Shown here: positions 7,502 to 17,206 of the stretch, piece by piece | Position numbering within the stretch: position 1 is the first letter of the stretch | How the letters are laid out: each line of letters starts with the position of its first letter | Source of the DNA: Pseudomonas eucalypticola | GTDB taxonomy: Bacteria; Pseudomonadota; Gammaproteobacteria; Pseudomonadales; Pseudomonadaceae | NCBI RefSeq assembly: GCF_013374995.1 | Contig: NZ_CP056030.1 | Location: 372,001-436,000, forward strand | Direction: 5' to 3' | Length of the DNA stretch: 64,000 nt | Made by a program: the position numbers and the translations under genes | Notes under the pieces: model-generated | What the model saw: only the letters and a program-made list of their open reading frames with translations | The model's database searches: none | Told to the model about the DNA's origin: nothing

Positions 7502-7553
7502 GATCGACTGCTACTGCCGCCACCGTCCGTTTTGGGTCGGTTGCGGTCGGTCA
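7502..7553 (-). repeat. Dispersed island repeat, copy C
   Basis: Read on the minus strand it contains GACCGCAACCGACCCAAAAC then GGACGG, matching the core of copies A and B in inverted orientation. It lies between the SIR2 gene and the small integrase-associated gene, so copies B and C bracket the SIR2 gene. Confidence 0.5.
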
Positions 7554-7575
7554 TGATTATCATAGTCAGACCTTC

Positions 7576-7848
7576 TTACTTGAAGAACCATGCTCTTTCC
7601 AAACGAAGAGCCAGCAGCCGCACGGTCAGCAGGTAGTAATATCGAGTTGCTTTGCATTGCCTCGCTAGTCGGTGGTCGAGAAACCAAGCAACATGTTTTC
7701 TCTTCCAACCCCAAGGTGTTTCTAGCTGCCAGCGTTCAGATATCTCCGCTTGGATGAGCTTTGCTTGCCGTAAATGGCGCTGCCGCGTTGCGTACGATCC
7801 CGTGAGCACCGCAGCCAAGAACAGTTCCATATCGAATGGCTTACTCAT
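7576..7848 (-). CDS. Small integrase-associated protein
   Basis: Encodes 90 residues, highly basic and helical (HLRQAKLIQAEISERWQLET, then WKRKHVAWFLDHRL and TRYYYLLTVRLLALRLERAW). The ATG at 7848 overlaps the TGA of the integrase stub (ATGA), so it was coupled to that recombinase. The segment with TRYYYLLTVRLL resembles the SAM-like core-binding region of tyrosine recombinases, so it may be a DNA-binding accessory or directionality factor. That role is inferred from context; I have no catalytic evidence. Its partner integrase is now only a 21-residue remnant. Confidence 0.6.
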   Translation of the reverse strand: MSKPFDMELFLAAVLTGSYATRQRHLRQAKLIQAEISERWQLETPWGWKRKHVAWFLDHRLARQCKATRYYYLLTVRLLALRLERAWFFK

Positions 7849-7911
7849 ATGCGTCCTCCAATGTAGGCCGCGACCACATCGATCCGACCGTGCCCCAACT
7901 CATAGCTGATT
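7845..7911 (-). pseudogene. C-terminal stub of a tyrosine recombinase
   Basis: The minus-strand frame directly abutting the IS encodes ISYELGHGRIDVVAAYIGGR, one further Ile and a stop, 21 residues in all. The LGHGRIDVVAAYIG pattern is the C-terminal LGH...Y box of phage-type tyrosine recombinases and includes the catalytic Tyr. It is not the C-terminus expected for the P4-type integrase on the other side of the IS (that family continues with SH.E.N.VRAAY). The rest of this recombinase gene is missing, presumably removed with the DNA now replaced by the IS. Confidence 0.65.
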
Positions 7912-9082
<1,171 letters not shown>

Positions 9083-9120
9083 CAGACACCTCTCTGTGGC
9101 GAGCATTCTCGCCTAAATGG

Positions 9121-9146
9121 GTGTCCGGTTTCATTAGACCACTACA
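9121..9146 (-). repeat. Right inverted repeat of the IS3-family element
   Basis: Read on the minus strand it begins TGTAGTGGTCTAATGAAACC and ends GGACAC. It lies upstream of orfA. Its outer TGTAG supplies the premature stop codon of the interrupted P4-type integrase. Confidence 0.8.
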
Positions 9147-10269
9147 TCTGTCGCTCAATAGCCGCGTCTGTCCACAGCCCTGACTCCAGCAAGGCGCTAC
9201 AGGCCATGGTCCTGAATCCATGCCCGCATACTTCCTTGGATGTGTCGTAGCCGACGTTGCGCAGCACTTGGTTAACCGTGTTCTCCGACATTGGCTTCCA
9301 GTACTTGTGGTCACCGGGCAGCACCAGTTCGGAGAAGCGGCTTAAGCCGCGCAGCCGTTCAAGGATCGCGATGACTTGGGGAGAGAGCGGCACCATCTGT
9401 ATGTCTCCGCTCATCTTGGTGCCACGGGTAGAATTGCGCACGCCGTCGATTGGCTTACGGGTGTCCGGGATTTCCCACATCGCCCTTTGCAGGTCGAACT
9501 CATCCCAGCGCGCAAAGCGCAGTTCGCTGGAGCGCACGAACACGTGCAGCGTCAGCAATACAGCCAGCTTGGTTAGCTCACGGCCGTTGTAGTTGTCGAT
9601 CCGGCTGAGTAGTTCGGGGAGACGGTTGAGTGAGAGGGCAGGGCGGTGCACGGTACGCGGGGCATGAATCGAGCCTGCCAGATCGAGCGCCGGATTCTGG
9701 CTGATCTGCCGCGCCCGCTTCGCGCCCCGCATGATCGTGGAGAGATAATTCTGCACGCGCAGGGCAACGTCCATGGTGCCGCGTTCTTTGATACGCAGGG
9801 TTACCTCAAGCAGATCATGAGTATCAAGCTCAGCGATGGGGCGTTGGCCGATCAGGGGGAAGACGTGGGTGCGCAACCGACTCATTACCGTCTTGGCGTG
9901 TCCCTCCGTCCAGCGCCGGGACATTTCGGCGTGCCACTCCAGGGCGACGGTTTCGAAAAGCAGGGAAGCTCGTTGAGCAGCTAGCTTCGCTTTCTTCTTC
10001 TCTTCCATCGGGTCGAGGTTGTCGATCAACAGGGCCTTGGCTTCATCGCGCTTGGTCCTCGCGACGGCCAGCGAGATGATGGGGTAGTTGCCGATGATCA
10101 GCGTGCCTTCCTTGCCGCTGGGCTTGAAGTAGCGCAATCGCCACGTTTTCACGCCATTGGGTTTCACGAGGAGGTACATGCCGCCACCGTCGAACAGCTT
10201 GTAGGCGCGTTCGCGAGGTTTCGCCGTACGGCATTTGAGGTCGCTGAGAGGAACGGCTAGACGTGGCAT
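9142..10269 (-). pseudogene. P4-type tyrosine integrase, 3' end lost at IS junction
   Basis: The remaining 375 residues begin MPRLAVPLSDLKCRTAKPRE and show the DUF4102 arm-binding domain (GGGMYLLVKPNGVKTWRLRY). A core-binding domain and the catalytic domain follow, with VRSSELRFARWDEFDL (first Arg) and HGFRTMACSALL (His-X2-Arg). The frame stops at AAIERQM, where the last Met codon and the TAG come from the IS end. The expected continuation with the second His box and the nucleophilic Tyr, about 40 residues, is missing. The gene starts 165 bases from the 3' end of tRNA-Thr on the same strand, the usual setting for a tRNA-targeting island integrase. The protein should be inactive, which would fix the island in place. 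Confidence 0.85.
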
Positions 10270-10361
10270 AAGGGTACGTTCTCCATGCAGGCAAGACGCT
10301 GTACCCTAAAAATACCCCCGGGGATGGGGTATTTTTTTGGATCCGATGGAGGGTCCTGGAA

Positions 10362-10390
10362 CGAAAAAAACCCGCCAAAGGGCGGGTTTT
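10362..10390 (-). terminator. Rho-independent terminator of tRNA-Thr
   Basis: On the minus strand AAAACCCGCCCTTTGGCGGG is followed by a T-run (complement of 10364-10370). The CCCGCC/GGCGGG stem has a CTTT-type loop. It stands 44 bases downstream of the tRNA-Thr 3' end and upstream of the integrase start. Confidence 0.8.
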
Positions 10391-10433
10391 AGGGGCTTCC
10401 AAGGCATTCGGTGGAACGCGATGGAGCTGGATA

Positions 10434-10509
<76 letters not shown>

Positions 10510-10778
10510 ATCTGAGGGCGCTGATTATAGCGACTCAACGCCCCTAGGCAACCCCCAATTTGCACTATTTTATTGCCGCCACCACCCACCGGCAAAAACG
10601 CTTATGCACAATCCCCCGGTGAACAGACCAAAGGCCCACCCAAGCGGCGACGATTTTGCACCCCCCACGCAAACCCCTGTTTTTCCAACCAAATAAATGA
10701 TGAACAAAAAATGACCAGCCATTAAAGCACGGTATACCCAGCGATTTTATTAGCTTGCTGGGCATTCTGCCCACAGAG

Positions 10779-12011
10779 TTATCCACAGGTAGTGTTGCCA
10801 TTTTGAAACGGTTTGGCACGTCCTGCCAGTACCATGAGGTTGCGTGGGGTGAGGGTGGAAGTGCAGAAAAGTCCCACTCGCACCTGGTAGCCGTTCTCCT
10901 GCAAATAAAGTGCGCGGTCCAGCACCAACCACAGCTCCAGCGGGCGGCGAAACAGGTTGCGGACCAGTTCGAGGTTGCGCACCTGGGCCAGGCGTTGCCA
11001 GCCGGCCTTTTCGGCTACCTGCCAGTCGACGCTTGCGGGCAGGGCGATTTCCTTGAGGTCGGCCAAGCCGCTGCAGTACTCGGCAAACGGCTTTGCCAGC
11101 CAACCGCTCGGCAACGATGGGGTGGGCAGGTATTCGTCCGAGCCGCGGGCTTCGCGCTGCAGCAGGTCAAATCCCAGGCGCCAGGCCATCGACTGGTCGC
11201 GCTGGCGGCGAACACGGGCGCCGGCGGTGACGGTTTCGCTCAGTGGCAGGCCCAGGTCGTCGCGGGATAAACGTAGCGTGCTGGCGGCGGCTGCGCGGGA
11301 GAGTGGCTGGTAGTGCTCGGCGGCGGTGCGGTTGTAGCAGCAGGGGGCGATGGCCAGTTGCGGGCAGGCCGCGGCGGTGGCGCGCTGTAGCAGCCTTGTA
11401 TGCAGGTCGCCGCAGGCATGCAGGGCGACGGCGGTTCGCTCTGCTGGCAGCTGGCAGTTGTCGGCCATGACGTCCTGCAAGCGGTGTTCGGCGCTCAGGT
11501 GGTGGTGCTGGCTGAGGGCTTGGCCCGCAGCGACCAGTTGCGGGTCGTATTCGTAGCAGGTGAGTTCCTGGCCAGGCTGCAGCAGGCGCCGGCCCAGGTG
11601 GCCTTTGCCGGCGCACCAGTCCAGCCAGCCGGATACGGGTTGCTGGAAGGTGAGGGCGTCGGCGAAGGCTTCTATCTGCTGCCATTTGCGGCCAGGTACG
11701 TCGACGTTCAGGCGGGGGCTGCAGGGGTGCAGTGCGCCGGTGGGTAAGGCGTCGACGGCGCTGAGGGTGGCGGCCTGGGCGGCGAGGACGGGGTAGGGGG
11801 CGGGGGCGGCGAGCAGTTCGGGGTGGTTGTACTCGGCTTCGGCTTGGGCGAGCGTGCGGGCGCGTAGCCAGTGGGCCAGCTCGGGATGGTTGGTTTCCCA
11901 GGGCAGGTGCAGGTAGGTGAAGGGTTTGGGGCGCCAGAGGGCTTGGTGGGCCAGCAGGAAGGCGTCCAGGGCCTGGAAATGGGTGAGCAGGTCGGCGGGG
12001 GGTAGGCTCAT
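10779..12011 (-). CDS. SAM-dependent methyltransferase, Methyltransf_32-like
   Basis: Encodes 410 residues from ATG 12011. The motif-I region SGWLDWCAGKGHLGRRLL (about 147-164) is a Rossmann SAM site, followed by ELTCYEYDPQLVAAGQAL for the acidic ribose-binding residue. HACGDLHTRLL and APCCYNRTAAEHY then complete the domain. The latter Cys-Cys-Tyr pattern is typical of Methyltransf_32 proteins related to eukaryotic METTL25/RRNAD1. The substrate is unknown. It is the last gene on the strand after the amino-acid ABC transporter genes (93 bases from the permease), so it may be co-transcribed. The start overlaps no other gene, and the segment 10510-10778 to its left holds no gene that I can support. 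Confidence 0.8.
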   Translation of the reverse strand: MSLPPADLLTHFQALDAFLLAHQALWRPKPFTYLHLPWETNHPELAHWLRARTLAQAEAEYNHPELLAAPAPYPVLAAQAATLSAVDALPTGALHPCSPRLNVDVPGRKWQQIEAFADALTFQQPVSGWLDWCAGKGHLGRRLLQPGQELTCYEYDPQLVAAGQALSQHHHLSAEHRLQDVMADNCQLPAERTAVALHACGDLHTRLLQRATAAACPQLAIAPCCYNRTAAEHYQPLSRAAAASTLRLSRDDLGLPLSETVTAGARVRRQRDQSMAWRLGFDLLQREARGSDEYLPTPSLPSGWLAKPFAEYCSGLADLKEIALPASVDWQVAEKAGWQRLAQVRNLELVRNLFRRPLELWLVLDRALYLQENGYQVRVGLFCTSTLTPRNLMVLAGRAKPFQNGNTTCG

Positions 12012-12104
12012 GGGGTGTGCCCGGCTTGGGGTTGTGGGGCGCGCTGCGCGCCTTCGCAGCCTGCCGGCGGCGCCTATGGAGGGTGCCGGCAGGTGGGGGT
12101 GGGC

Positions 12105-12794
12105 CTAGCGGCCTTGGGTGGCGTCTACGCGCAGCCAGCGTTCCAGCAGTTTGAAGCCTTGCACCAGCACGAACGATATCAGCAGGTACAGTACGCCGGC
12201 GGCGAAGAAGATTTCCACCGGCAGGTAGGTGCGGGCGATGATGGTTCGGGCCATGCCGGTCAGGTCCAGCAGGGTGACGGTGCTGGCCAGGGCGCTGGCC
12301 TTGAGCATCAGGATCACTTCGTTGCTGTACGCGGGCAGGCCGATGCGCACGGCACGCGGCAGGATGATGTACAGCAGCGCCTTGGTGCGCGACATGCCCA
12401 GGGCGCGTGCGGCTTCGATCTCGCCCTTGGGAATGGCCTGGATGGCGCCCCGCAGGATTTCGGCGATGTACGCGGCGGTGTGCAGGGTCATGGTGGCGGC
12501 GGCGCACCAGAATGGGTCACGCAGGTAGGGCCACAACGCGCTGTGGCGTACGGCGTCGAACTGCGCGGCGCCGTAGTACACAAGGAACAGTTGCACCAGC
12601 AGCGGTGTGCCGCGGAAGAAGAAGATGTAGCCGTAGGGCACGGCGCTGACGTACCACTTGCGCGAGCTGCGGGCGATGCCCAGCGGGATGGCCAGGATCA
12701 GCCCGGCCAGCACGGCGATAGCCACCAGCTCCAGGGTTACGGTGGCGCCCTGGGTCAGGCGTGGCAGCCATTTGAAGATGACTTCCCAATTCAT
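12105..12794 (-). CDS. Amino-acid ABC transporter permease (HisM-type)
   Basis: Encodes 229 residues. It begins MNWEVIFKWLPRLTQGATVT and shows the HisM/ArtM-type fold with about five membrane helices. The cytoplasmic EAA loop reads EAARALGMSRTKALLYIILP and contacts the ATPase. Its start overlaps the end of the neighbouring permease by four bases, so the pair is translationally coupled. It would form a heterodimer with that protein in the inner membrane. Substrate specificity comes from the binding protein encoded at 13546-14292, probably basic amino acids. Confidence 0.9.
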   Translation of the reverse strand: MNWEVIFKWLPRLTQGATVTLELVAIAVLAGLILAIPLGIARSSRKWYVSAVPYGYIFFFRGTPLLVQLFLVYYGAAQFDAVRHSALWPYLRDPFWCAAATMTLHTAAYIAEILRGAIQAIPKGEIEAARALGMSRTKALLYIILPRAVRIGLPAYSNEVILMLKASALASTVTLLDLTGMARTIIARTYLPVEIFFAAGVLYLLISFVLVQGFKLLERWLRVDATQGR

Positions 12795-13486
12795 TGCGCG
12801 GCCCTCGTGAAGCCGCGTGCGGCGTATTTTTCCATGAAGTGCATGCCCACCATGGCCAGTACCGTGAGGCCCAGGTACATGACGGCGGCCACCATGTAGA
12901 AGTTGAACGCCAGCTTGGTGTCGGTGACGGCGTTCTGGGCGTTGCGCATGATCTCTTCAAGGCCGATGACCGACACCAGGGCGGTGTCCTTCATCAGGAT
13001 CATGAACAGGTTGCCCAGCCCCGGCAGGGCGATGCGCCACATTTGCGGCAGGATCAGCCGGGTGAAGATGCGCAGCTTCGACAGGCCCAGGGCCTGGCCG
13101 GCTTCGCGGTGGCCCTTGGGGATGGCGATGATCGCGCCGCGGAATACTTCCGTGGCGTAGGAGCCGAAGCACAGGCCCAGGGCGATGACGCCAGCAGCGA
13201 AGGGGCTCAGGGTCAGGTCGGGCATGCCCAGCCAGGCGCCCAGCGCGGCCATCATGTTGACGGTGCCGAAGTACAGCAGCAGTACCCACAGCAACTCGGG
13301 CACGCCGCGCACGATGGTCGAATAGGTACCGCCCAGGGCTTGCAGGGCCTTGTAGGGCGAGGTCTTGGCCAGTGCGCCGAGCAGGCCCAGGACCAGGCCC
13401 AGGCACAGGGCCGACAGCGCGAGTTTGACAGTCATCAGCGCGCCAGCCGCCAGGGCCGGGCCGAATCCGTGGAGATCAATGTTCAT
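12791..13486 (-). CDS. Amino-acid ABC transporter permease (HisQ-type)
   Basis: Encodes 231 residues. It starts MNIDLHGFGPALAAGALMTV, and its EAA motif reads EAGQALGLSKLRIFTRLILP. About five hydrophobic helices are visible. It is of the HisQ/ArtQ type and should pair with the downstream permease. It follows the binding-protein gene by 59 bases. The order ATPase, binding protein, HisQ-like, HisM-like on one strand matches polar amino-acid importers of Pseudomonas. Confidence 0.9.
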   Translation of the reverse strand: MNIDLHGFGPALAAGALMTVKLALSALCLGLVLGLLGALAKTSPYKALQALGGTYSTIVRGVPELLWVLLLYFGTVNMMAALGAWLGMPDLTLSPFAAGVIALGLCFGSYATEVFRGAIIAIPKGHREAGQALGLSKLRIFTRLILPQMWRIALPGLGNLFMILMKDTALVSVIGLEEIMRNAQNAVTDTKLAFNFYMVAAVMYLGLTVLAMVGMHFMEKYAARGFTRAAQ

Positions 13487-13545
13487 GGGCAGGCTTTATT
13501 GAGGGACCAGCCGCCGCGCACGGGGCGCAGCGGCGGTCGGGCAGG

Positions 13546-14292
13546 TCATTCGATGCTGAACGGGAAGTACTTGTCGTTGATCTTCTTGTAGGTGCCGTCG
13601 GCCTTGATTTCCTTCAGGGCGGCGTTCAGCTTCTCGCGCAGGGCGTCGCCCTTGCGCACGGCGATGCCGATCTTGTCGCTTTGCTCGACCGGGTCGCCCT
13701 TGAACTCGTAGTCCTTGCCGGCCGGCGATTTCAGCCACTCGTAGTTGGCGTATTTGTCGGCCAGGATGCCGTCCAGGCGGCCCGAGGTCAGGTCCAGGTA
13801 GGCGTTTTCCTGGGTGTCGTACAGCTTGACGGTGACGTCAGGCATGTTGTCTTCCAGCCAGGTGCCCGACAGGGTCGAACGCTGGGTGCCGATGATCTTG
13901 CCGTTCAGCGCGTCCTTGTCCACCTTGAAGTCGACGTTCTTGGCGGCGATGAACTGCAGCTTGTTGGTGTAGTAGGGGTCGGTGAAGTCGACGGCCTGCT
14001 TGCGCTCGTCGGTGATCGACATGGACGACACCAGGAAGTCGAACTTGCGGGCGTTCAGGGCAGGAATGATGCCGTCCCAGTCGGAAGTGACCACTTCGCA
14101 CTCGACTTTCATCTTGGCGCACAGAGCCTTGCCGATGTCGGCGTCGAAGCCCACGACGTTGCCGCTGGCGTCCTTGCTGTTGAAGGGAGGGTAGGCGGCT
14201 TCGATGCCCATCTTCAGGGTGTCGGCCATCACGTTGGCGCTCATCGCCAGGCTGGCGGCAACGGCCAGGATCAATTTCTTGTAGGTCTGCAT
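13546..14292 (-). CDS. Basic amino-acid-binding periplasmic protein (LAO/HisJ-like)
   Basis: Encodes 248 residues. A signal peptide (MQTYKKLILAVAASLAMSAN, then VMA) is probably cut before DTLKMGIEAAYPPF. The SBP_bac_3 fold is clear: AYPPFNSKDASGNVVGFDAD, FDFLVSSMSITDERKQAVDF, IGTQRSTLSGTWLED and DGILADKYANYEWL. The YPPF, DFLVSSMSIT..R and Q.ST segments match the ligand cleft of LAO/HisJ/ArgT proteins, which bind lysine, arginine, ornithine or histidine. The exact ligand cannot be fixed from sequence. It is secreted to the periplasm and serves the two adjacent permeases. Confidence 0.9.
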   Translation of the reverse strand: MQTYKKLILAVAASLAMSANVMADTLKMGIEAAYPPFNSKDASGNVVGFDADIGKALCAKMKVECEVVTSDWDGIIPALNARKFDFLVSSMSITDERKQAVDFTDPYYTNKLQFIAAKNVDFKVDKDALNGKIIGTQRSTLSGTWLEDNMPDVTVKLYDTQENAYLDLTSGRLDGILADKYANYEWLKSPAGKDYEFKGDPVEQSDKIGIAVRKGDALREKLNAALKEIKADGTYKKINDKYFPFSIE

Positions 14293-14305
14293 GCGTGATG
14301 CTCCG

Positions 14306-15079
14306 TTAACGGTTGCTGGACATGAATTGTTTGCATCGTGCCGACACCGGGTTGTCGAAAACTTGATCCGGCGTGCCTTGTTCTTCCACCAGGCCCTGGT
14401 GCAGGAATACCACTTCGCTGGATACCTGGCGGGCGAAGCCCATCTCGTGGGTCACCAGCAGCATGGTACGGCCTTCTTCGGCCAGGTTGCGGATGACGGT
14501 GAGCACTTCCTGGACCATTTCCGGGTCCAGCGCCGAGGTGGGCTCGTCGAACAGAATGACTTTAGGCTGCATGGCCAGGGTGCGCGCGATGGCGGCGCGT
14601 TGCTGCTGGCCACCGGACAGCTGGTTCGGGTACACGTGGCGCTTGTCGGCGATGCCGACCTTGGCCAGCAGGGCCTCGGCTATTTCGGTGGCTTCGGCCT
14701 TGCTCTGGCCCAGCACGCGGCGCGGCGCCTCGATGATGTTGTCGAGTACGGTCATGTGCGGCCAGAGGTTGAAGTTCTGGAACACGAAACCGATTTCGCT
14801 GCGCATGCGGTTGATCTGCCGGCTGTCGGCCGCCACCAGTTCGCCATTGCGCGCGGCTTTGAGCTTGAGCGCTTCACCGGCCACGATGATCTCGCCCTGG
14901 TGCGGGTTTTCCAGCAGGTTGATGCAGCGCAGCAGGGTCGACTTGCCCGAGCCGGACGAGCCCAGGATCGAGATCACGGCGCCATCGTGGGCACTCAGGG
15001 AAACGCCCTTGAGCACTTCAAGCTGGCCGTAACGTTTGTGCAGGTTGCGGATTTCCAGCGCGGGCGTGGCCTGGGCCAT
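14306..15079 (-). CDS. Amino-acid ABC transporter ATP-binding protein (HisP-type)
   Basis: Encodes 257 residues. Walker A is GSSGSGKST, the Q-loop lies in GFVFQNFNLWPHMTVLDNI, the signature is LSGGQQQRAAIARTL, Walker B VILFDEPTSALDPE and the H-loop LVTHEMGFA. The length and the NLWPHMTVLDN segment are typical of HisP/GlnQ-type importers. It is the first gene of the operon, 13 bases ahead of the binding-protein gene. This is less usual than binding protein first, and may make the ATPase shared or its expression lower. No operator could be identified upstream. Confidence 0.9.
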   Translation of the reverse strand: MAQATPALEIRNLHKRYGQLEVLKGVSLSAHDGAVISILGSSGSGKSTLLRCINLLENPHQGEIIVAGEALKLKAARNGELVAADSRQINRMRSEIGFVFQNFNLWPHMTVLDNIIEAPRRVLGQSKAEATEIAEALLAKVGIADKRHVYPNQLSGGQQQRAAIARTLAMQPKVILFDEPTSALDPEMVQEVLTVIRNLAEEGRTMLLVTHEMGFARQVSSEVVFLHQGLVEEQGTPDQVFDNPVSARCKQFMSSNR

Positions 15080-15404
15080 GTGCGGTCCTCATCTATACGG
15101 TTGCGTTCCCGCCCCGGTGCGGTGCGCCAAACTAGCATGGCGGCGCCGTTATGGCAGTGGGCGCGGGCGCGAGGTGTCGCATGGTTGTAGCGGCGTGTCG
15201 CCGACCAAGCGTCATGGGCCCCGCGCGCAAGCGGGTGCGCGTGAAAAAAGGCGCGATGGTGCCAGTTTTGGCCGCCAATGGAAAGCAACCTTTCATTAAA
15301 CCGACCGGTGTGCGCAATGCTCACTGATGTCCGTTGGTTGCACATTTTTGTCGCAAAGCCCTGGCCAGGGTTGCACCTTTGGTTGCACTGAATTTGTGCG
15401 TTGG

Positions 15405-15473
15405 TGTTACCGACGTAAGATTTTGGTGCGACATTTCGTCCTGTTATTGTGTAGGCCGGTAACCCTTGGTTAC
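15405..15473 (+). promoter_or_regulatory. Candidate activator-binding elements upstream of gabP
   Basis: TGTTACCGA at 15405-15413 and the perfect inverted repeat GTAACC-CTT-GGTTAC at 15459-15473 lie about 159 and 105 bases upstream of the -24 element at 15564. Enhancer-binding proteins of sigma54 promoters act from such distances. The same TGTTACCGA nonamer stands 161 bases upstream of the hutU -24 element, which suggests a shared activator such as CbrB; this is inference. The space 15080-15673 holds no gene that I can support. Confidence 0.4.
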
Positions 15474-15563
15474 AGGTGTACTGAAAATTCATGTTGATCA
15501 AGGGCTTGACCTACAAGGCTCAAAAGGCCGTCCTAGCGCTTTGGCATCATTCCTGAAGGGTTT

Positions 15564-15579
15564 TGGCGCAATATTTGCG
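15564..15579 (+). promoter_or_regulatory. Sigma54-type -24/-12 promoter of gabP
   Basis: TGGCGCAATATTTGCG has GG at -24 and GC at -12 with the required ten bases between, and matches the TGGCACG-N4-TTGC consensus apart from the C-to-G fifth base. The predicted start of transcription is near 15591, about 80 bases before the permease ATG. Confidence 0.55.
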
Positions 15580-15673
15580 TAAAAAATCCTCAACGGCATG
15601 TTGCATTCCCACAACACGGGTAGGTGTAACGCCAAATGCTGGACCGAACGCTATTCTCTGCATAGGTAGTTTT

Positions 15674-17068
15674 ATGAGCACTAAGCACAACCATAACGAC
15701 CTCGGGTCGGGGCTCAAACAGCGTCACGTCACCATGCTTTCCATTGCTGGTGTGATTGGCGCCGGCCTGTTCGTGGGCTCCGGCCACGCCATCGCCGAAG
15801 CCGGCCCCGCGGTACTGCTGGCCTATGCTGCCGCCGGTACCCTGGTGGTCCTGGTCATGCGCATGCTGGCCGAAATGGCCATCGCCCAGCCTGACACCGG
15901 GTCGTTCTCCACTTACGCAGACCGCGCCATTGGCCACTGGGCCGGTTTCACCATCGGCTGGCTGTACTGGTGGTTCTGGGTACTGGTTATTCCACTGGAA
16001 GCCAACGCCGCCGCCGGCATCCTGCATGCCTGGTTCCCCGACATCGCCGTGTGGGTGTTCACCCTGGTGATTACCTTGGTGCTGACCGGTACCAACCTGC
16101 TCAACGTGAAGAATTACGGTGAGTTCGAGTTCTGGTTCGCGCTGATCAAGGTGATCGCGATCGTGGGCTTCATCGTTCTGGGCGCCGCTGCCGTATTTGG
16201 TTTGGTGCCAGGCAGCCAGGTCAGCGGTGTCAGCCATGTCGTCGACACCGTGGGCTTCATGCCCAACGGCCTGGGCGCCGTGGTTGCGGCCATGCTGACC
16301 ACCATGTTCTCGTTCATGGGTACCGAGATCGTCACCATCGCCGCCGCCGAATCCAAGGATCCGGGCAAGCAGATCACCAAGGCCACCAACTCGGTGATCT
16401 GGCGGATCTTCCTGTTCTACCTCGTATCGATCTTCCTGGTCGTGGCCCTGGTGCCGTGGAACAACCCTGCGCTGCCGGCCATTGGTTCGTACCAGACCGT
16501 GCTGAACCTGATCGGTGTGCCTAACGCCAAGATGATCGTCGATGTGGTGGTACTGGTTGCCGTGACCAGTTGCCTGAACTCGGCGCTGTACACCTCTTCG
16601 CGCATGCTCTACTCCCTGAGCAAGCGTGGCGACGCGCCGAAAATGGCCCAGCGCACCAGCCAGGCCGGCACCCCTTACTGGGCCGTGCTGCTGTCCACTG
16701 CCGCGGCCTTCCTGGCTGTGTTCGCCAACTACGTGGCGCCGTCGGAAGTGTTCGACTTCCTGCTGGCCAGCTCCGGCGCCATCGCCCTGCTGGTGTACCT
16801 GGTGATCGCCGTTTCGCAACTGCGCATGCGCAAGCAGCGCGAACTGAAAGGTGAGAAGGTCGAGTTCAAGATGTGGGCTTTCCCGGTGCTGACCTGGGCG
16901 GTGATCGTGTTCATCGTTGCGGTGTTGACCGTGATGGCTATCCGAGTGGACCACCGCATCGAGATCGTCGCCACTGGCCTGCTGACCATCGCCGTGGTTG
17001 CTGCCGGCTTGCTGGTCGACCGTCGTCGCAAGGCGCAGCCGCAAGCGCGTACGGTGCTGGGTAACTGA
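15674..17068 (+). CDS. gabP: GABA permease-type amino-acid transporter (GabP)
   Basis: Encodes 464 residues from ATG 15674 (MSTKHNHNDLGSGLKQRHVT). A longer frame from 15563 would overlap the sigma54 promoter and is rejected. It is an APC-superfamily amino-acid transporter with about 12 hydrophobic helices. The consensus amphipathic region reads SIAGVIGAGLFVGSGHAI at the N-terminus, with MGTEIVTIAAAES in the sixth helix. The family signature and length agree with GabP of Pseudomonas, a proton symporter for 4-aminobutyrate. Related permeases carry other amino acids, so the substrate is probable, not proven. It is monocistronic, with its own promoter and terminator. Confidence 0.8.
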   Translation: MSTKHNHNDLGSGLKQRHVTMLSIAGVIGAGLFVGSGHAIAEAGPAVLLAYAAAGTLVVLVMRMLAEMAIAQPDTGSFSTYADRAIGHWAGFTIGWLYWWFWVLVIPLEANAAAGILHAWFPDIAVWVFTLVITLVLTGTNLLNVKNYGEFEFWFALIKVIAIVGFIVLGAAAVFGLVPGSQVSGVSHVVDTVGFMPNGLGAVVAAMLTTMFSFMGTEIVTIAAAESKDPGKQITKATNSVIWRIFLFYLVSIFLVVALVPWNNPALPAIGSYQTVLNLIGVPNAKMIVDVVVLVAVTSCLNSALYTSSRMLYSLSKRGDAPKMAQRTSQAGTPYWAVLLSTAAAFLAVFANYVAPSEVFDFLLASSGAIALLVYLVIAVSQLRMRKQRELKGEKVEFKMWAFPVLTWAVIVFIVAVLTVMAIRVDHRIEIVATGLLTIAVVAAGLLVDRRRKAQPQARTVLGN

Positions 17069-17108
17069 TGCCCGCCTGCCTTCCTGGCAGGCTGCAAGAC
17101 CCGGTTGA

Positions 17109-17139
17109 GGCCGCTGTCAGCGATGACAGCGGCCTTTTT
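17109..17139 (+). terminator. Terminator of gabP
   Basis: GGCCGCTGTCA-GCGA-TGACAGCGGCC followed by TTTTTG forms an 11-bp stem with a T-run, 40 bases after the permease stop. Confidence 0.85.
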
Positions 17140-17206
17140 GTTCAGGAGAATTTCACGATCGGCTGTGCATACTGGCTGCCTTCTTCCTGAACCGTGCCCG
17201 CCCTTG

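Noticed and set aside
10779..10787. Single TTATCCACA at the methyltransferase stop
   Set aside because: One DnaA-box match on its own is not significant and it overlaps the end of a coding region.
10565..10819. Minus-strand frame of 84 codons next to tRNA-Thr
   Set aside because: It overlaps the end of the methyltransferase gene and shows no ribosome site or family resemblance; the 10510-10778 space is treated as non-coding.
12015..12899. Long plus-strand frame of 294 codons
   Set aside because: It is antisense to two clear ABC permease genes and its Gly/Gln/His-rich translation is typical of shadow frames in GC-rich coding DNA.
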